This document shows positions 7,370 through 16,684 of a DNA stretch of 64,000 nt, one piece after another; positions within the stretch are counted from its first letter, which is position 1; every line of letters starts with the position of its first letter. The notes beneath the pieces are model-generated. The model was not told the origin of the DNA. It saw only the letters and a list, made by a program, of their open reading frames with translations, and ran no database searches. Where the stretch lies: contig JAEZSE010000044.1 of the NCBI GenBank assembly GCA_023421955.1, forward strand, positions 1-64,000. Reading direction: 5' to 3'. Source of the stretch: Bacillota bacterium (GTDB taxonomy: Bacteria > Bacillota > Clostridia > Christensenellales > UMGS416). Made by a program: the position numbers and the translations under genes.

Positions 7370-9793
7370 TTAGAACTCGATTTCAACCTCGATCTTCTCG
7401 CCGGCCTTGAACGCATACTCAATGTGGTCACCGTTGACCGCCATGGCCTTGCCGTTCACACGGAACGCCTTCATGGCCTTGCGGCAGCGCAGCGTGAGCG
7501 TCTGGGCCTGGTTGGAGGTGAGCGTGGCTTTCAGGCCGTTGGCCGTCCAGTCCATGCGTTCTAGCTTGGCCCAGGTGTAGAGCCACACGCCCTCGATGGC
7601 GCCCTTGTCAATGGACCGGGGCAGCGAGGGCAGGAACTCGACGGTGCCGGGCTCGGAGAAAATGCACATCTCAATAAGGATCGCCGGCATGCCGCCCTGC
7701 AGGTCGGGGAACTGGCCCTTGTAGGGGAAGTGCCTTGTCTGCAGCGTGGGGGTGACAAAGCCGTGCTCGATGAGCTGCGACAGGTTCTGCATCATCTCAT
7801 CGGTATCCTTCAGGCGGATGGCAGACAGGCAGCGGTGGATGATGCCGTGGGCGGAGTCATCCTGCTGGCCGCGCTTGCGGTTGGAAAGCTTGATCGCCTG
7901 CGCCAGCTCCGGCTCCTTTTCCCAGGTGACCGCGCGGCCCGGCCACACATCGTAGTGGTGGGACACATGGCGGTGATTGTAGTTTTCCTCGATCGTGGGC
8001 CAGGACCACTCCTTGAGCGCGCCGCCCTCGTCCAACTGGTAGTTCGGCAGCGCCTCGCGCTGGGCTTCCCAGTGGGCGATGTTTTCCTGCTCGATGCCCA
8101 GCGTGTTGCAGGCGTCGATGAGGTTGTCAATCACTTCGCGGGCGATGGCGATGTCCATCACCGAGTTGATGCGGGTGGGGCTGTGGTCTTTGCAGGTCAC
8201 AGTGCCGAAGTCCGGGTTCGGCGTGGGGTCTTCCGGTGAGAAGGACGGATAGAAGATCACCTTGCCGTCGGGGCCATGGTCGCAGGCGTAGTCCTCAAAG
8301 AACAGTGCCATTTCCTTGAGCGCGGGCACCAGGCGGTTCTTCAGGAATTCACGGTCGCCGGTGACCAGCCAGTAGCCCCACAGCTCGTTGTAGATCCAGC
8401 CCAGGCAGCCAGTCCACGCATAGTGCGGATAAGTCTTGCTGAAGTGGTAGAACAGGCCCGAATCGTAGTCGCAGTGCACGCTGCACAGCAGGCCGCGGGC
8501 GCCGAAGAGCTTCTTGGCGTTGATGCGGAAGTCTTCAAACTTGGTCTCATAATACTTGAAGTACACATCCATCTCGTCAAAGAGGCCCGTGTTGTTGCCG
8601 GCGCACACCTGCAGGTTGGTGTTGATGTTGTGCTGGCCCCACATCGGCGGGATGTTGCCGGTGTCCATGATCTGATAGAAACGGCCCATGTCATAGAGCT
8701 TGTCCATCAGCATGCCATCGAGCTCCACATCGGCGCAGTTGCGGTTGATCAGCTCCTCGGCAGACAGTGCGAAGTCAGCCTTGTCGCCCATCATCAGGCG
8801 GGAGCGGCCCATGCGGGAGCCCATGTATTCCTGGTTATAAGCCAGCAAGCCATTGAAATCGGGGTCCATCGCCAGCACTTCGTCCACAACGGGCTTGGCG
8901 CAGGCAAAGGTGAACTCGCCTTCAAACTTGACGGTCTTGGAAAGGATCATCAAGCTGTCAGCACCGGAGACGCGGATGCCCTTCTCCAGGCGCTCGGTCT
9001 TGCCGCCCTTTCGGATGAAGCGGATCACGGACACATAGCCCTTCTGGCCGAAATCGGGGTTGTAGGCCCACTTCAGCGTGATCAGATCCTCGGAGATCTC
9101 CAGCTCGTGGGAGCAATTGTCCAGCTTGTTCATCCTGGCAAACATGCCGGTCTTTTCGCCGGGCAGTGTGATGATGATCTCGGCATCCAGCTTGCCCTTG
9201 GGGGCGTTGAAGCGCTGCACCACCACGTCGCCCTTATAGGCGGCAAACAGCTCGCGGGAGAAAGCGCCATTGCCGTTTTCCCACTGCACGGTCACCTTGC
9301 CGTTCATCATATCCAGCCAGCGCAGGTAGTTCTTGGTCGCGCCTGCTTCGGGCTGCTTGACATCCAGCCAGAACGCCCTGTTGAGGTGCAGGCTGGAGGG
9401 CGGCACGATGTTGTCATTCCACTTATTCATGATGGGGCCGAAACCGGCGTCCATCTGTGCCTTGTGCACCAGGTCGCCCGCTTCTTCGAGCTTGCCCTCC
9501 AGCAGGAGCTTGCGCACCTGGGGCATCACACCGGTGAGGTCCGGCGGTTCGGGCGCCTTGGCCCATTGGGGGGTATAGAGCGCTTCCTGCGTGAAGGTGA
9601 ACTCCTCGTTGTAGGGATCGCCCATGATGTCAATGCGCTGGAAGCCGTTGCCGGTGCTGATGATGTCCGCCCAATCCTTCGACGGGGCCAGGCTGCACAC
9701 ACTGCGCTCCGGCAGGATCTTCTTGCGCAGTTCCAGCGGCATCGCGCCGTATTTGAACTGGAAGGGCACCATAATCTTGGCAAGTCGCGACAT
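7370..9793 (-). CDS. Divergent GH95-like glycosidase, paralogue A
   Basis: A ~807-residue protein, one of four close paralogues in the window. It keeps the GH95 plan: GNGFQ near residue 48 (LGNGR position), a PPDLTGVMPQVRKLL helix, HNINTNLQ with the catalytic Asn-x-Asn, YPSFSPE with the general-acid Glu, NHRHVSHHYDVWPG, and FPDLQGGMP, whose Asp lines up with the catalytic FQID Asp of true GH95. It lacks the NLQGIW block, so it is a distinct branch whose substrate is unknown. No signal peptide is seen. The ATG at 9793 has AAAGGAG 7 bases upstream; the ATG two codons earlier touches that site. It lies 63 bases downstream of the carboxylesterase in the same operon. It shares the loop TPNPDFGTVTCKD with paralogue D. 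Confidence 0.8.
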   Translation of the reverse strand: MSRLAKIMVPFQFKYGAMPLELRKKILPERSVCSLAPSKDWADIISTGNGFQRIDIMGDPYNEEFTFTQEALYTPQWAKAPEPPDLTGVMPQVRKLLLEGKLEEAGDLVHKAQMDAGFGPIMNKWNDNIVPPSSLHLNRAFWLDVKQPEAGATKNYLRWLDMMNGKVTVQWENGNGAFSRELFAAYKGDVVVQRFNAPKGKLDAEIIITLPGEKTGMFARMNKLDNCSHELEISEDLITLKWAYNPDFGQKGYVSVIRFIRKGGKTERLEKGIRVSGADSLMILSKTVKFEGEFTFACAKPVVDEVLAMDPDFNGLLAYNQEYMGSRMGRSRLMMGDKADFALSAEELINRNCADVELDGMLMDKLYDMGRFYQIMDTGNIPPMWGQHNINTNLQVCAGNNTGLFDEMDVYFKYYETKFEDFRINAKKLFGARGLLCSVHCDYDSGLFYHFSKTYPHYAWTGCLGWIYNELWGYWLVTGDREFLKNRLVPALKEMALFFEDYACDHGPDGKVIFYPSFSPEDPTPNPDFGTVTCKDHSPTRINSVMDIAIAREVIDNLIDACNTLGIEQENIAHWEAQREALPNYQLDEGGALKEWSWPTIEENYNHRHVSHHYDVWPGRAVTWEKEPELAQAIKLSNRKRGQQDDSAHGIIHRCLSAIRLKDTDEMMQNLSQLIEHGFVTPTLQTRHFPYKGQFPDLQGGMPAILIEMCIFSEPGTVEFLPSLPRSIDKGAIEGVWLYTWAKLERMDWTANGLKATLTSNQAQTLTLRCRKAMKAFRVNGKAMAVNGDHIEYAFKAGEKIEVEIEF

Positions 9794-9862
9794 GTTCATT
9801 CTCCTTTGTCTTATAGTTGGTGGAACAGTTGTTCCGAAACCACGGTTTGAGGAAGGCCGGTC

Positions 9863-11374
9863 TTACTTCTGCTTGAAGTATTGCCCGACCAGGAAGCCCA
9901 TGACGTCGCTGGGCTGCTCGCGGGCAAACTCCGCTTTATCTGCAAACACCATGCCATAAGGCGCTTCCGTCGTATAGGGATCCCATTGGGGCATGGGCTC
10001 GCCGGTGGAGTCATTGCCGTTGGGGTCGCCGGTGCGGATGAAGTTGGCCCAGTAGTTGCACATCTGGCGGGCCAGGTCGTAGTGCTTGCCCACGAAGGGC
10101 CGCCAGCACTTGGCCAGGTTTTCAAAGAAGAACCAGAGGTCCACCGAGTGGAAAGTGCCGGGGTTGTCCCAACCGGGGATCTCCGGATCAAAGTTGTAGT
10201 AGTAGAAGGGCGTGCCGGCTCCGGTGTCGGTGTTGGCCTGCGCGGCGATGCGGATGGCATACTCCAGGCCGCGGATCGATGCCTTTTTGTTCATCTCCTC
10301 CACGGTGCCGGCGGCGCAAAGCTTCATAAACTGATCGGCGTCGCTGCCAAACATCTTCTCTGCGGAAGCGCGGAACTCCTCGGCTGTGGCGGCCTTCGGA
10401 TCCACATAGAACTCGTCGGAGGTATGGCCCATCATCACGGGCACCTTCCAGCGCTTGTTTTCCAGAAACCGCTCAAAGGAATAGCCGGTGATAAACCGGT
10501 CATCCAAAATGGAGCCCCAGTGGCCCCTGCTCTCCAGCGCCTTCTGGAGCACAAAGCGGCTGTCCAGCTTGCGGGCCTCGGCCAATGTGGAAACGCCCAG
10601 GCGCTCAAAGAACTTGATGCCATCCTGCTCGGCCTCTGCCAGCGTGCGAGTGCTGGGCGCACGGTGGTTGGGATACACCTTGGTGAAGATGCCGCTTTCC
10701 ACAATCGCCTTTTGGAAAAGGCCCTCGGTCTGCGGTGAGGTGAGCATATACATCACGCTGGCGCCGCCGGCGGACTGCCCGCCGATGGTGATGTTATCGG
10801 GGTCGCCACCGAAAGCAGCGATGTTGCGCTTCACCCATTCGGTGCCAAACTTCTGGTCCAGATGGCCGAAGTTGGTGGGCGCGTCCGGCGACTCGGCGGT
10901 GATATCCGGGTGGGCCAAAAAGCCGAACACGTTGAGGCGATAATTGATCGTGACCACAACGATGCCCCGGCGGGCGATACGCTCGCCGTCAAACTCCATC
11001 TCGGCCGTGTTGCCCACCTGCAGCCCGCCGCCGAAATACCACACATAGACCGGCAGCTTTTCGTCGGTGGCGCAGGCCGGCGTCCAGACGTTCAGATGGA
11101 GGCAGTCCTCCCCCATGGGGATCTCCGGATCCACAGCCCATTCCCTGGTGTAGATATCTTCCTTGTTCACGCCGGTAGGCGCCTGCAAGGAAATGGGGGC
11201 GAACTCAAACGCCTTGAAAACGCCGTCCCAATTCTTGGCCGGCTGCGGCGCCCTCCAACGGTTTTCCCCGATGGACGGGGCTGCAAAGGGGATTCCCTTG
11301 AAGCTGGTGATGCGGGGGTCTGCCGCCGGCAACCCCTTGATCACGCCATTTTCAACAGTGACAACTCTAAGCAT
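9863..11374 (-). CDS. Type-B carboxylesterase (para-nitrobenzyl esterase family)
   Basis: A 503-residue alpha/beta hydrolase of the carboxylesterase type B family. Visible features are the FKGIPFAAP N-terminal motif, EDCLHLNVWTP, an oxyanion loop WYFGGGLQVG (His of the usual HGGG replaced by Phe), and GGQSAGG with nucleophile Ser about residue 201. A His in FHSVDLWFFF near the C-terminus is the likely third triad member. It hydrolyses carboxylic esters in the cytoplasm (no signal peptide). It is first in an operon with GH95-like paralogue A, which suggests that acylated glycosides are de-esterified and then cleaved; that is inference. GGGAG precedes the ATG by 7 bases. Confidence 0.9.
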   Translation of the reverse strand: MLRVVTVENGVIKGLPAADPRITSFKGIPFAAPSIGENRWRAPQPAKNWDGVFKAFEFAPISLQAPTGVNKEDIYTREWAVDPEIPMGEDCLHLNVWTPACATDEKLPVYVWYFGGGLQVGNTAEMEFDGERIARRGIVVVTINYRLNVFGFLAHPDITAESPDAPTNFGHLDQKFGTEWVKRNIAAFGGDPDNITIGGQSAGGASVMYMLTSPQTEGLFQKAIVESGIFTKVYPNHRAPSTRTLAEAEQDGIKFFERLGVSTLAEARKLDSRFVLQKALESRGHWGSILDDRFITGYSFERFLENKRWKVPVMMGHTSDEFYVDPKAATAEEFRASAEKMFGSDADQFMKLCAAGTVEEMNKKASIRGLEYAIRIAAQANTDTGAGTPFYYYNFDPEIPGWDNPGTFHSVDLWFFFENLAKCWRPFVGKHYDLARQMCNYWANFIRTGDPNGNDSTGEPMPQWDPYTTEAPYGMVFADKAEFAREQPSDVMGFLVGQYFKQK

Positions 11375-11491
11375 GGTGATTCTCCCTTCCCTGTGTTCGC
11401 AGAATCAAATTTCTGAAACGCGCCCTCTCGCACGGACACGGTGGCAATCAATCATAACCGTACTCAAACAAAGCCTCGCGGCAACAGCATT

Positions 11492-11520
11492 ATTATATGT
11501 TAGTTATATAATCAACTCAA
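11492..11520 (-). promoter_or_regulatory. Promoter for carboxylesterase / GH95-like A operon
   Basis: Reading leftward, TTGAGT (11520-11515), 17-base spacer, TATAAT (11497-11492). A rightward TATAAT at 11507-11512 sits inside the same stretch and could serve the AraC gene, so the two promoters overlap back to back, a layout that suits control of both by the AraC protein. Confidence 0.55.
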
Positions 11521-11653
11521 TCTTTGAACGTCCATCCGACGCATGTTGCAGATATCTTCCCGCTTTTCATTCCTATAACGGGAAACATTGAAAAGGCCGT
11601 GAACATTGCCAGTTCCCCCTGTTTTTGATATCATAGAGGCGAGGTGTTCATTG

Positions 11654-12532
11654 TTGGCCAGATACGGATACAAGGACCGCTATGTCTTTTTTCTGAACGA
11701 TTTGCTGGAGCGCCAGACCGAGGAAAAACCGCACACCTACATCATTGAAGCCAACGGCATCATCTTTTGCCACACAGGCAAAATGCAGGTTTTGGTGGAA
11801 GGCACCGAATACACGATGGAGCCGGAAGACGTGCTGCTGGTGCGGGATGCCGAGTCTCACGCGATCACCATACTCGAATACCCCTGTGAATACAGCAAAG
11901 CCTATTTCAGCCTGCACTATTTCTATGTGTTTGACCCCCAATACCGCATGATCCGCCCGTTTGCCGACCGGCCCCTGGGGGTGAACAACCTCATCCGCGG
12001 CAGCCGGATCAACTCCGCGCTGCTGCGCAGCTGCTTCCAGAGCATCGTGCAGGTGCCCGATGTGTATATGCGGCGCATCGCGGTGATGGGCGCGCTCACG
12101 ATGGCCTTGAGCGAGATCCACCGCGCGTATGACCCGGCGGCTGTTGCCACCTGTGACACCCGCCCCGAGCTCACCCAAAAGATCATCAACCAGATCAACG
12201 AGCGCTTCACCGGCCATCTGGACCCTGATGAAATCGCCGCGGGGCTATACATCTCCCGCTCGCAGTTTGACCGGATCATCAAGCAGGCCACCGGCGTCAC
12301 GCTGTGGCACTATGTGACCACCAAGCGGCTGATCCACGCCCGGCACCTGCTGCACGAAGGCGTGATGATCAAGGAAGCCGCCGCCCGCTCCGGGTTCAGC
12401 GATTATTCCACGTTTTACAAGGCATATATCAAATGGAACGACACGCCGCCCAAGATTGAGCGGCCCAACGATGAGAGCGACCCCATGCTCCGGCATTTCT
12501 ACCAGCCGGATGACAGCAGTATGATGTTTTGA
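11654..12532 (+). CDS. AraC family transcriptional regulator
   Basis: About 292 residues. The N-terminal half (about 1-150) is a cupin-like sensing domain (ANGIIFCHTGKMQVLVEG, YTMEPEDVLLV). The C-terminal ~100 residues hold the two helix-turn-helix units of AraC proteins (IAAGLYISRSQFDRIIKQ and IKEAAARSGFSDYSTFYKAY). No ATG fits; a TTG at 11654 (or 11651) follows GAGGCGAGGTG by about 7 bases, while the further upstream TTG at 11606 has no ribosome site. It is divergent from the carboxylesterase/GH95-like A operon and is probably its activator, responding to a sugar. The end PPKIERPNDE is somewhat longer than the usual AraC tail. Confidence 0.88.
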   Translation: MARYGYKDRYVFFLNDLLERQTEEKPHTYIIEANGIIFCHTGKMQVLVEGTEYTMEPEDVLLVRDAESHAITILEYPCEYSKAYFSLHYFYVFDPQYRMIRPFADRPLGVNNLIRGSRINSALLRSCFQSIVQVPDVYMRRIAVMGALTMALSEIHRAYDPAAVATCDTRPELTQKIINQINERFTGHLDPDEIAAGLYISRSQFDRIIKQATGVTLWHYVTTKRLIHARHLLHEGVMIKEAAARSGFSDYSTFYKAYIKWNDTPPKIERPNDESDPMLRHFYQPDDSSMMF

Positions 12533-12556
12533 TACGATTGGATGGAAGATGAAGCG

Positions 12557-12586
12557 AGCCCGCCGGAATGCCGGCGGGCTTGTTCT
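12557..12586 (+). terminator. Terminator after the AraC gene
   Basis: AGCCCGCCGG / CCGGCGGGCT stem of 10 bp with a 4-base loop, followed by TGTTCTTT. Confidence 0.8.
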
Positions 12587-12886
12587 TTAAACAGTAGTGG
12601 GTGTGTTCACTGGTTGGTGAATTGGAATTAGCAATTTCGCATTATGCTCATAATGCTCCTAAAACTTCTAAAGACAAATAATTCTTTTATTACTTCGATC
12701 AGCAAAGGGCACAGCTATTATATAATGTTGGTGATGAATACTTATGAATTCTGTAGTTGGTTTGTTGCTTGTGACGAAACCATCAAAAGACCCAGTTTGA
12801 ATTATTACGTAATAAATTAAAGAAAAGTCACCTTTCCATACACTGTATATAAAGATGCATCGAAATACCTCAAGGGGGCGGCAGCC
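12587..12886. other. AT-rich intergenic region before the ECF gene
   Basis: About 300 bases without a supported gene. It is strikingly AT-rich against its neighbours. It carries CGCATTATGCTCATAATG (from 12638), a motif echoed near 14735 and 15523, and a TGTATATAAAG stretch at 12845 that could be a -10 region for the sigma-factor gene. No -35 box was convincing. Confidence 0.4.
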
Positions 12887-14581
12887 ATGCAAGACATAAG
12901 GAATATAGTGGAGCTTGTACTCCAAGGAAACGAGCAGGCGGTGGAGGAGCTGGTGAGCCGCTTCCAGGACATGGCCGTGGGTTACGCGTGGTCCATGGTT
13001 GGTGATTATCATGAGGCCGAGGATCTGGCGCAAGAGGCTTTCGTGCAAGCGCTCAGGAGTATAGCGCGGTTGCAGAACCCTTCAGCATTCCCGTCGTGGT
13101 TCAAGACTATATTGCGCTATACCTGCCTGCGCAAGCGGCGCAGCCAGAAACTACAGTCTGTTAGCCTTGAAGACTCTATGGAGATTGCGGAAGCTGCACT
13201 GACTGATGATAGCGCGCAGGAGACGGAACTACGCGAAACGTTGTGGCACTCTCTTAATAGACTTGGAGAGGAGGACCGTTCGGTGCTGGTGCTTTACTAT
13301 TTTGAGGAGCTGACACAGCGGCAGATTGCTTCGTTCCTCGGGCTTTCTGAAACAAAGGTGAACAACCGCCTGTATGCACTCAGAAAGAAATTGAAGAAAG
13401 AGTGGATGGTATTGATGGACTATAAAGCCAAGAATTCCGGCGATGAATTTCGCCGCCGTGTGTTGGATGGTATACAAAAAATCGGTTATTCGGCGGCGGA
13501 TGGCACGCCGATGCTCACGCAGTTCTGCGGTAGCTTCAGCGCGGCGCTGGCTGCGATGGGGATGGAACCTTCACTGGACTATCCTTTTGTGGCAGCGGCT
13601 TCCGGTGCGGCCTTTCGGATGCTGTGGAAGCGGGGTTGGTATCCGGACAATGCAGACTTATGCCATGTGTACGAAGATGCTTTCGCGCCGATGCGACTGG
13701 CTTTTGAGGCAACGGGCTGTTCCGCCGAGATTTGCCTATGCCGTGACTCCAAGGTGAGCTGGGGAGTGACTGGCTTTCGTGGGTGCCGCCTGCGCAACGA
13801 GGAAGAGGCCTGGCAGGATATTACCACATCCATTGATCAGGGGCTGCCGGTGCTGGCGCTGGGCGTCATTGGCCCGCCGGAGTGTTGCATTGTAACCGGT
13901 TACGACGAGGATGGCAAGGCACTGGTGGGCTACAATTACTTTCAGGAACATGCACAGGAGGAGGGCTTGGAAATAGAGCCAGGTGGTAGCTTTCGTAAGC
14001 GCGGGTGGTATAACAACACACCGGCCTATTTCCTGTTGCGCAGCCGTAAGTCTGTGATACCTGATAGAGCGCTTTATAAGGACATCCTAAAGCGGGCAGT
14101 CGAGTTGGCCCGAAAACGCACAACACCGGACAGGATCAACGGCCTTGATGCATATCGCGCTTGGGCTGACCAACTGCTGCGTGACGAGGAGGAGTACCAA
14201 ACGGTGCTGGCCGGCGACGGAGACATGAACTTTGTTGGAAAAGAGGGCGGCAACGCGGATTTCTCGGCTGATATAACCGGGCGGTTCGGAATGTTCTGCG
14301 ACCCGTTTCTGATGGTTTGTGAACGTTCCAGCGCAGCGCGTTTCTGCGAGCGGGTGGCCGCCGAGGTACCCGAGTGGGCGATGGAACTGCAGAGGGCAGC
14401 CGCGCTTTACCGCCGGGTAGCCGAAGATCCGAACCCGCTTTGGCATCGGCTTGGGCTGTTTGAAGATGGCCAGGAGCGCTTCCGCGACCCTGATGTGCGG
14501 AGCATCCTCGCAGCACAGGTTTTGCGGCGAATGCTTCTGGAGGAACAGGCCGTAGAATGCCTGGAAAAGGTGCTGGCATAA
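12887..14581 (+). CDS. ECF sigma factor fused to a cysteine-peptidase-like domain
   Basis: A 564-residue protein, more than twice the usual ~180 residues of an extracytoplasmic-function sigma factor. Residues about 1-170 are complete ECF: region 2 (GDYHEAEDLAQEAFVQALRS) and region 4 (LTQRQIASFLGLSETKVNN). Residues about 205-390 look like a papain-like or BtrH/C39-type domain, with QFCGSFSAAL giving a Cys at residue 214 and a later PPECCIVTGYDEDGKALVG strand-turn where the usual catalytic His is replaced by Cys (333-334). It may therefore bind rather than cut. The remaining ~170 residues are helical and unrecognised. AAGGGGGC lies upstream of the ATG. No anti-sigma gene is adjacent, so the tail may itself sense a signal and regulate the sigma part. 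Confidence 0.75.
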   Translation: MQDIRNIVELVLQGNEQAVEELVSRFQDMAVGYAWSMVGDYHEAEDLAQEAFVQALRSIARLQNPSAFPSWFKTILRYTCLRKRRSQKLQSVSLEDSMEIAEAALTDDSAQETELRETLWHSLNRLGEEDRSVLVLYYFEELTQRQIASFLGLSETKVNNRLYALRKKLKKEWMVLMDYKAKNSGDEFRRRVLDGIQKIGYSAADGTPMLTQFCGSFSAALAAMGMEPSLDYPFVAAASGAAFRMLWKRGWYPDNADLCHVYEDAFAPMRLAFEATGCSAEICLCRDSKVSWGVTGFRGCRLRNEEEAWQDITTSIDQGLPVLALGVIGPPECCIVTGYDEDGKALVGYNYFQEHAQEEGLEIEPGGSFRKRGWYNNTPAYFLLRSRKSVIPDRALYKDILKRAVELARKRTTPDRINGLDAYRAWADQLLRDEEEYQTVLAGDGDMNFVGKEGGNADFSADITGRFGMFCDPFLMVCERSSAARFCERVAAEVPEWAMELQRAAALYRRVAEDPNPLWHRLGLFEDGQERFRDPDVRSILAAQVLRRMLLEEQAVECLEKVLA

Positions 14582-14614
14582 GGGTATTGGAAACAGCTTA
14601 TCATACATCCAATT

Positions 14615-14640
14615 AAGCCGGAGGCACTTGCCTCCGGCTT
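14615..14640. terminator. Hairpin after the ECF gene, weak terminator
   Basis: AAGCCGGAGGC / GCCTCCGGCTT, 11 bp with a 4-base loop, 33 bases after the stop. There is no good T-run after it, so termination is only probable. Confidence 0.45.
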
Positions 14641-14721
14641 CAGACGGTGTGTGCACTGCATGTACTCGAGCTTGGCAGTGAAATTCCGCTACAGAGGAAG
14701 TAGAAACAACTTTTAGCCAAG

Positions 14722-14884
14722 CCCTGTTTATCTTCGCATTATAGGCATTATATGATCTCAAAAAATGAACAAAATATCCGAAAGCAACCCTACCGGCAAC
14801 AAAAACAGAACCACCTCTGATGATGAACCTCAAAAATGCAACCCAGTTGGCCATGTGATGAACTATGCCGCCGCATGGCCACCG
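14722..14884. repeat. Direct repeat, copy 1, flanking the GNAT pair
   Basis: About 160 bases that line up, in the same orientation and with many substitutions, with 16474-16640. Shared landmarks are CCCTGT, GCATTATAG or its variant, CCACCTCTG-like text, CAACCCxGTTGGCCATGTGA and a closing ATGGCCACC. An inverted repeat TGGCCATG / CATGGCCA (14848-14855 and 14874-14881) is part of it. The rest of the 306-base gap between the ECF and GNAT genes shows nothing else. Confidence 0.6.
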
Positions 14885-14887
14885 GTA

Positions 14888-15484
14888 TTATTTCAACTCT
14901 TTCCTCATAACCATAGTATTTTCTTGTTCAGCAACTTTGATAAATCCAGCCTTCTCATACAATCGGAGGGGGCCGGTGCAATCCCATTCAAATCGCTCAT
15001 CGCGCACAACGGGAAAACCTTCGACAGCGATATAACCCTCGGATTTCGCATCGACAATCACGCGCTGCAAAAGCGCGGTGGCGACGCCTTTTCCACGATA
15101 TTCCGGGGCAATCTCAAAACACACCACGGCTTTTTCACGCTTTTCAGCCTGCGCGTGGAAACGCGCACCATTGCACGACTCGATAGGAAAGTTCGCTTTG
15201 TCATTCGCGTTGCACCAGCCGATTGCAACGCCGTCCACGAAAGCAAGATATCCCCGCAGCGCGCCCGAATCAATCTGTTGTGCGGCGGCATTACGAGACA
15301 CGCGACCCATATCAGCCCCGTCAGCCATGTCAAGCGCTGCATTTGCCTGCTCTTTTGTCATTTGATAAACCTGACAATAACACCGGTATGGGGAGTTGTC
15401 TGTAAACGCCCGATGTTCAAAGAAATCGAAGTAATCGGCGGCAAGCTGCGGCGTGAGCGGTTTGATCGTGATATTCATGCCCAT
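14888..15484 (-). CDS. GNAT family N-acetyltransferase
   Basis: A ~198-residue acetyltransferase that transfers an acetyl group from acetyl-CoA to an amine. The acetyl-CoA pyrophosphate loop is RGKGVATALLQ, after the usual EIAPEY strand, and a late strand GFIKVAEQEN closes the fold. The N-terminal part contains CYCQVYQM, a short Cys pair seen in one branch of GNAT proteins. The start at 15484 is preceded by GAAGG at 8 bases; the ATG at 15499 lacks such a site. The gene lies in an AT-richer stretch with a second GNAT gene immediately upstream, the two bounded by direct repeats. The substrate is unknown (small molecule or drug-like amine). Confidence 0.85.
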   Translation of the reverse strand: MGMNITIKPLTPQLAADYFDFFEHRAFTDNSPYRCYCQVYQMTKEQANAALDMADGADMGRVSRNAAAQQIDSGALRGYLAFVDGVAIGWCNANDKANFPIESCNGARFHAQAEKREKAVVCFEIAPEYRGKGVATALLQRVIVDAKSEGYIAVEGFPVVRDERFEWDCTGPLRLYEKAGFIKVAEQENTMVMRKELK

Positions 15485-15526
15485 GTTTACCTTCTGCAAC
15501 TAACTTATATAAATTACATCTCCGCA

Positions 15527-16419
15527 TTATGCATATACTGAGGGGTTCACGTTCTTTTTCCATAACGAGTGAACGGAACACTCTTCAAATCCAATCTTGT
15601 GATAGAATTGTTGATTCGATATGACAAGGGCTGTCTGTGCCCCCATTTCAATGCACCGGGATATGCTTTCATATACCGCTACTTTCCCTAACCCGCGCCT
15701 TCGATACTCTGGAACGGTGACAACCGGTTCAATATACGCTTCCTTCGTCCCGGAAAGATACCATGTTCCGCAGTGAGCAGCGTATTCGCCATCTGGCGCT
15801 ATAACAAATACAGCAAGGTCAGGGTTTTCATGTGGCTTATCAACGACATCCCCTTCTGTAATAAAGGGTGGAAGTCCTTCATGGTCAAAGCCTTTCCAAA
15901 TGACACGGTAATACTTGTTTAGGTCTTTGCTGCAAGAATAATCTGTAATTGAAAAACTGCTATCAAGGGCATAAGGCAATTTGCCTTTTCTGCATCCAGT
16001 GCAAGCACATATTCTTTTTGATCGCAAACTCTATATCCACTAGCTTTAACGCAATCAATCAGAACTTCATCCTTAGCATTGATGTAGATGCCAGATTCCC
16101 CATTATTCGTTAGGTTTTCTTCTACATATTTTACCATTTCAGGCTTTATGTGTTGAAAATCAGGATTGCAAATAATGTAGGCCTCTCCTGGTCTCATATC
16201 ATGCGTTGCAATGCCAACAATCGTGCCGTCCTCCTCAAAGATACCGATTTGCGATAACGTCGCTTTGTCAAGATTTGAATGACCTAAAAGCCACTCCCAC
16301 CTTGCCCAGTGCCAATTTCTATTAAAGCCATACGCCCCATGTTGCTTCAAGAAATCTACCACCCGAAAAAAATCAGCACAATATGCGTTTTGAGGGTAAT
16401 GCTTGATCATTATGCTCAC
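15527..16419 (-). pseudogene. GNAT acetyltransferase broken by one frameshift
   Basis: Two overlapping reading frames make one ~297-residue protein. Residues from 16419 downward (GTG start, GGAGGT 8 bases upstream) run to VLALDAEKA. The rest continues in the other frame as GKLPYALDSSFS and on to the end at 15527, with a clear acetyl-CoA loop YRRRGLGKVAVYES. Adding one A to the four-A run at 15986-15989 restores a single open frame with no lost residues, so the lesion is a one-base deletion. The first half is a GNAT-like N-terminal domain and the second half the catalytic domain. It may be a true pseudogene or a homopolymer assembly error. Confidence 0.82.
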
Positions 16420-16473
16420 GCTCTTTTACCTCCGCTAACATAAATAATCTGTAGACTATAGACTGTCCGATAT

Positions 16474-16640
16474 CCCTGTCTATCTGCACATTATAGTTAT
16501 TATATGGTTTTCTTATGAAATAAACAATATAACTGAAACCAAACCCCACCGCGTGGTGAAAAAGGAACTACCTCTGTTGGTTTAGCCCAAGCACGCAACC
16601 CGGTTGGCCATGTGACGAACCCCATCGCCACATGGCCACC
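16474..16640. repeat. Direct repeat, copy 2, flanking the GNAT pair
   Basis: Counterpart of the block at 14722-14884. It includes the promoter above and a 10-base inverted repeat TGGCCATGTG / CACATGGCCA (16605-16614 and 16629-16638). The hairpin sits just beyond the end of the GH95-like B gene and might end that operon, though no T-run follows. Confidence 0.6.
16499..16527 (-). promoter_or_regulatory. Promoter of the frameshifted GNAT gene
   Basis: Leftward TTGTTT (16527-16522), 17-base spacer, TATAAT (16504-16499), about 80 bases before the GTG start; a second TATAAT is at 16495-16490. Confidence 0.55.
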
Positions 16641-16684
16641 AGACTGCTTGTTTCACATCAATTCCATGTCACTCAGGCAGAAAA

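Noticed and set aside
8276..9850. A 524-codon open frame on the plus strand
   Set aside because: Antisense shadow of GH95-like A with the same biased composition; the minus-strand gene has all family motifs.
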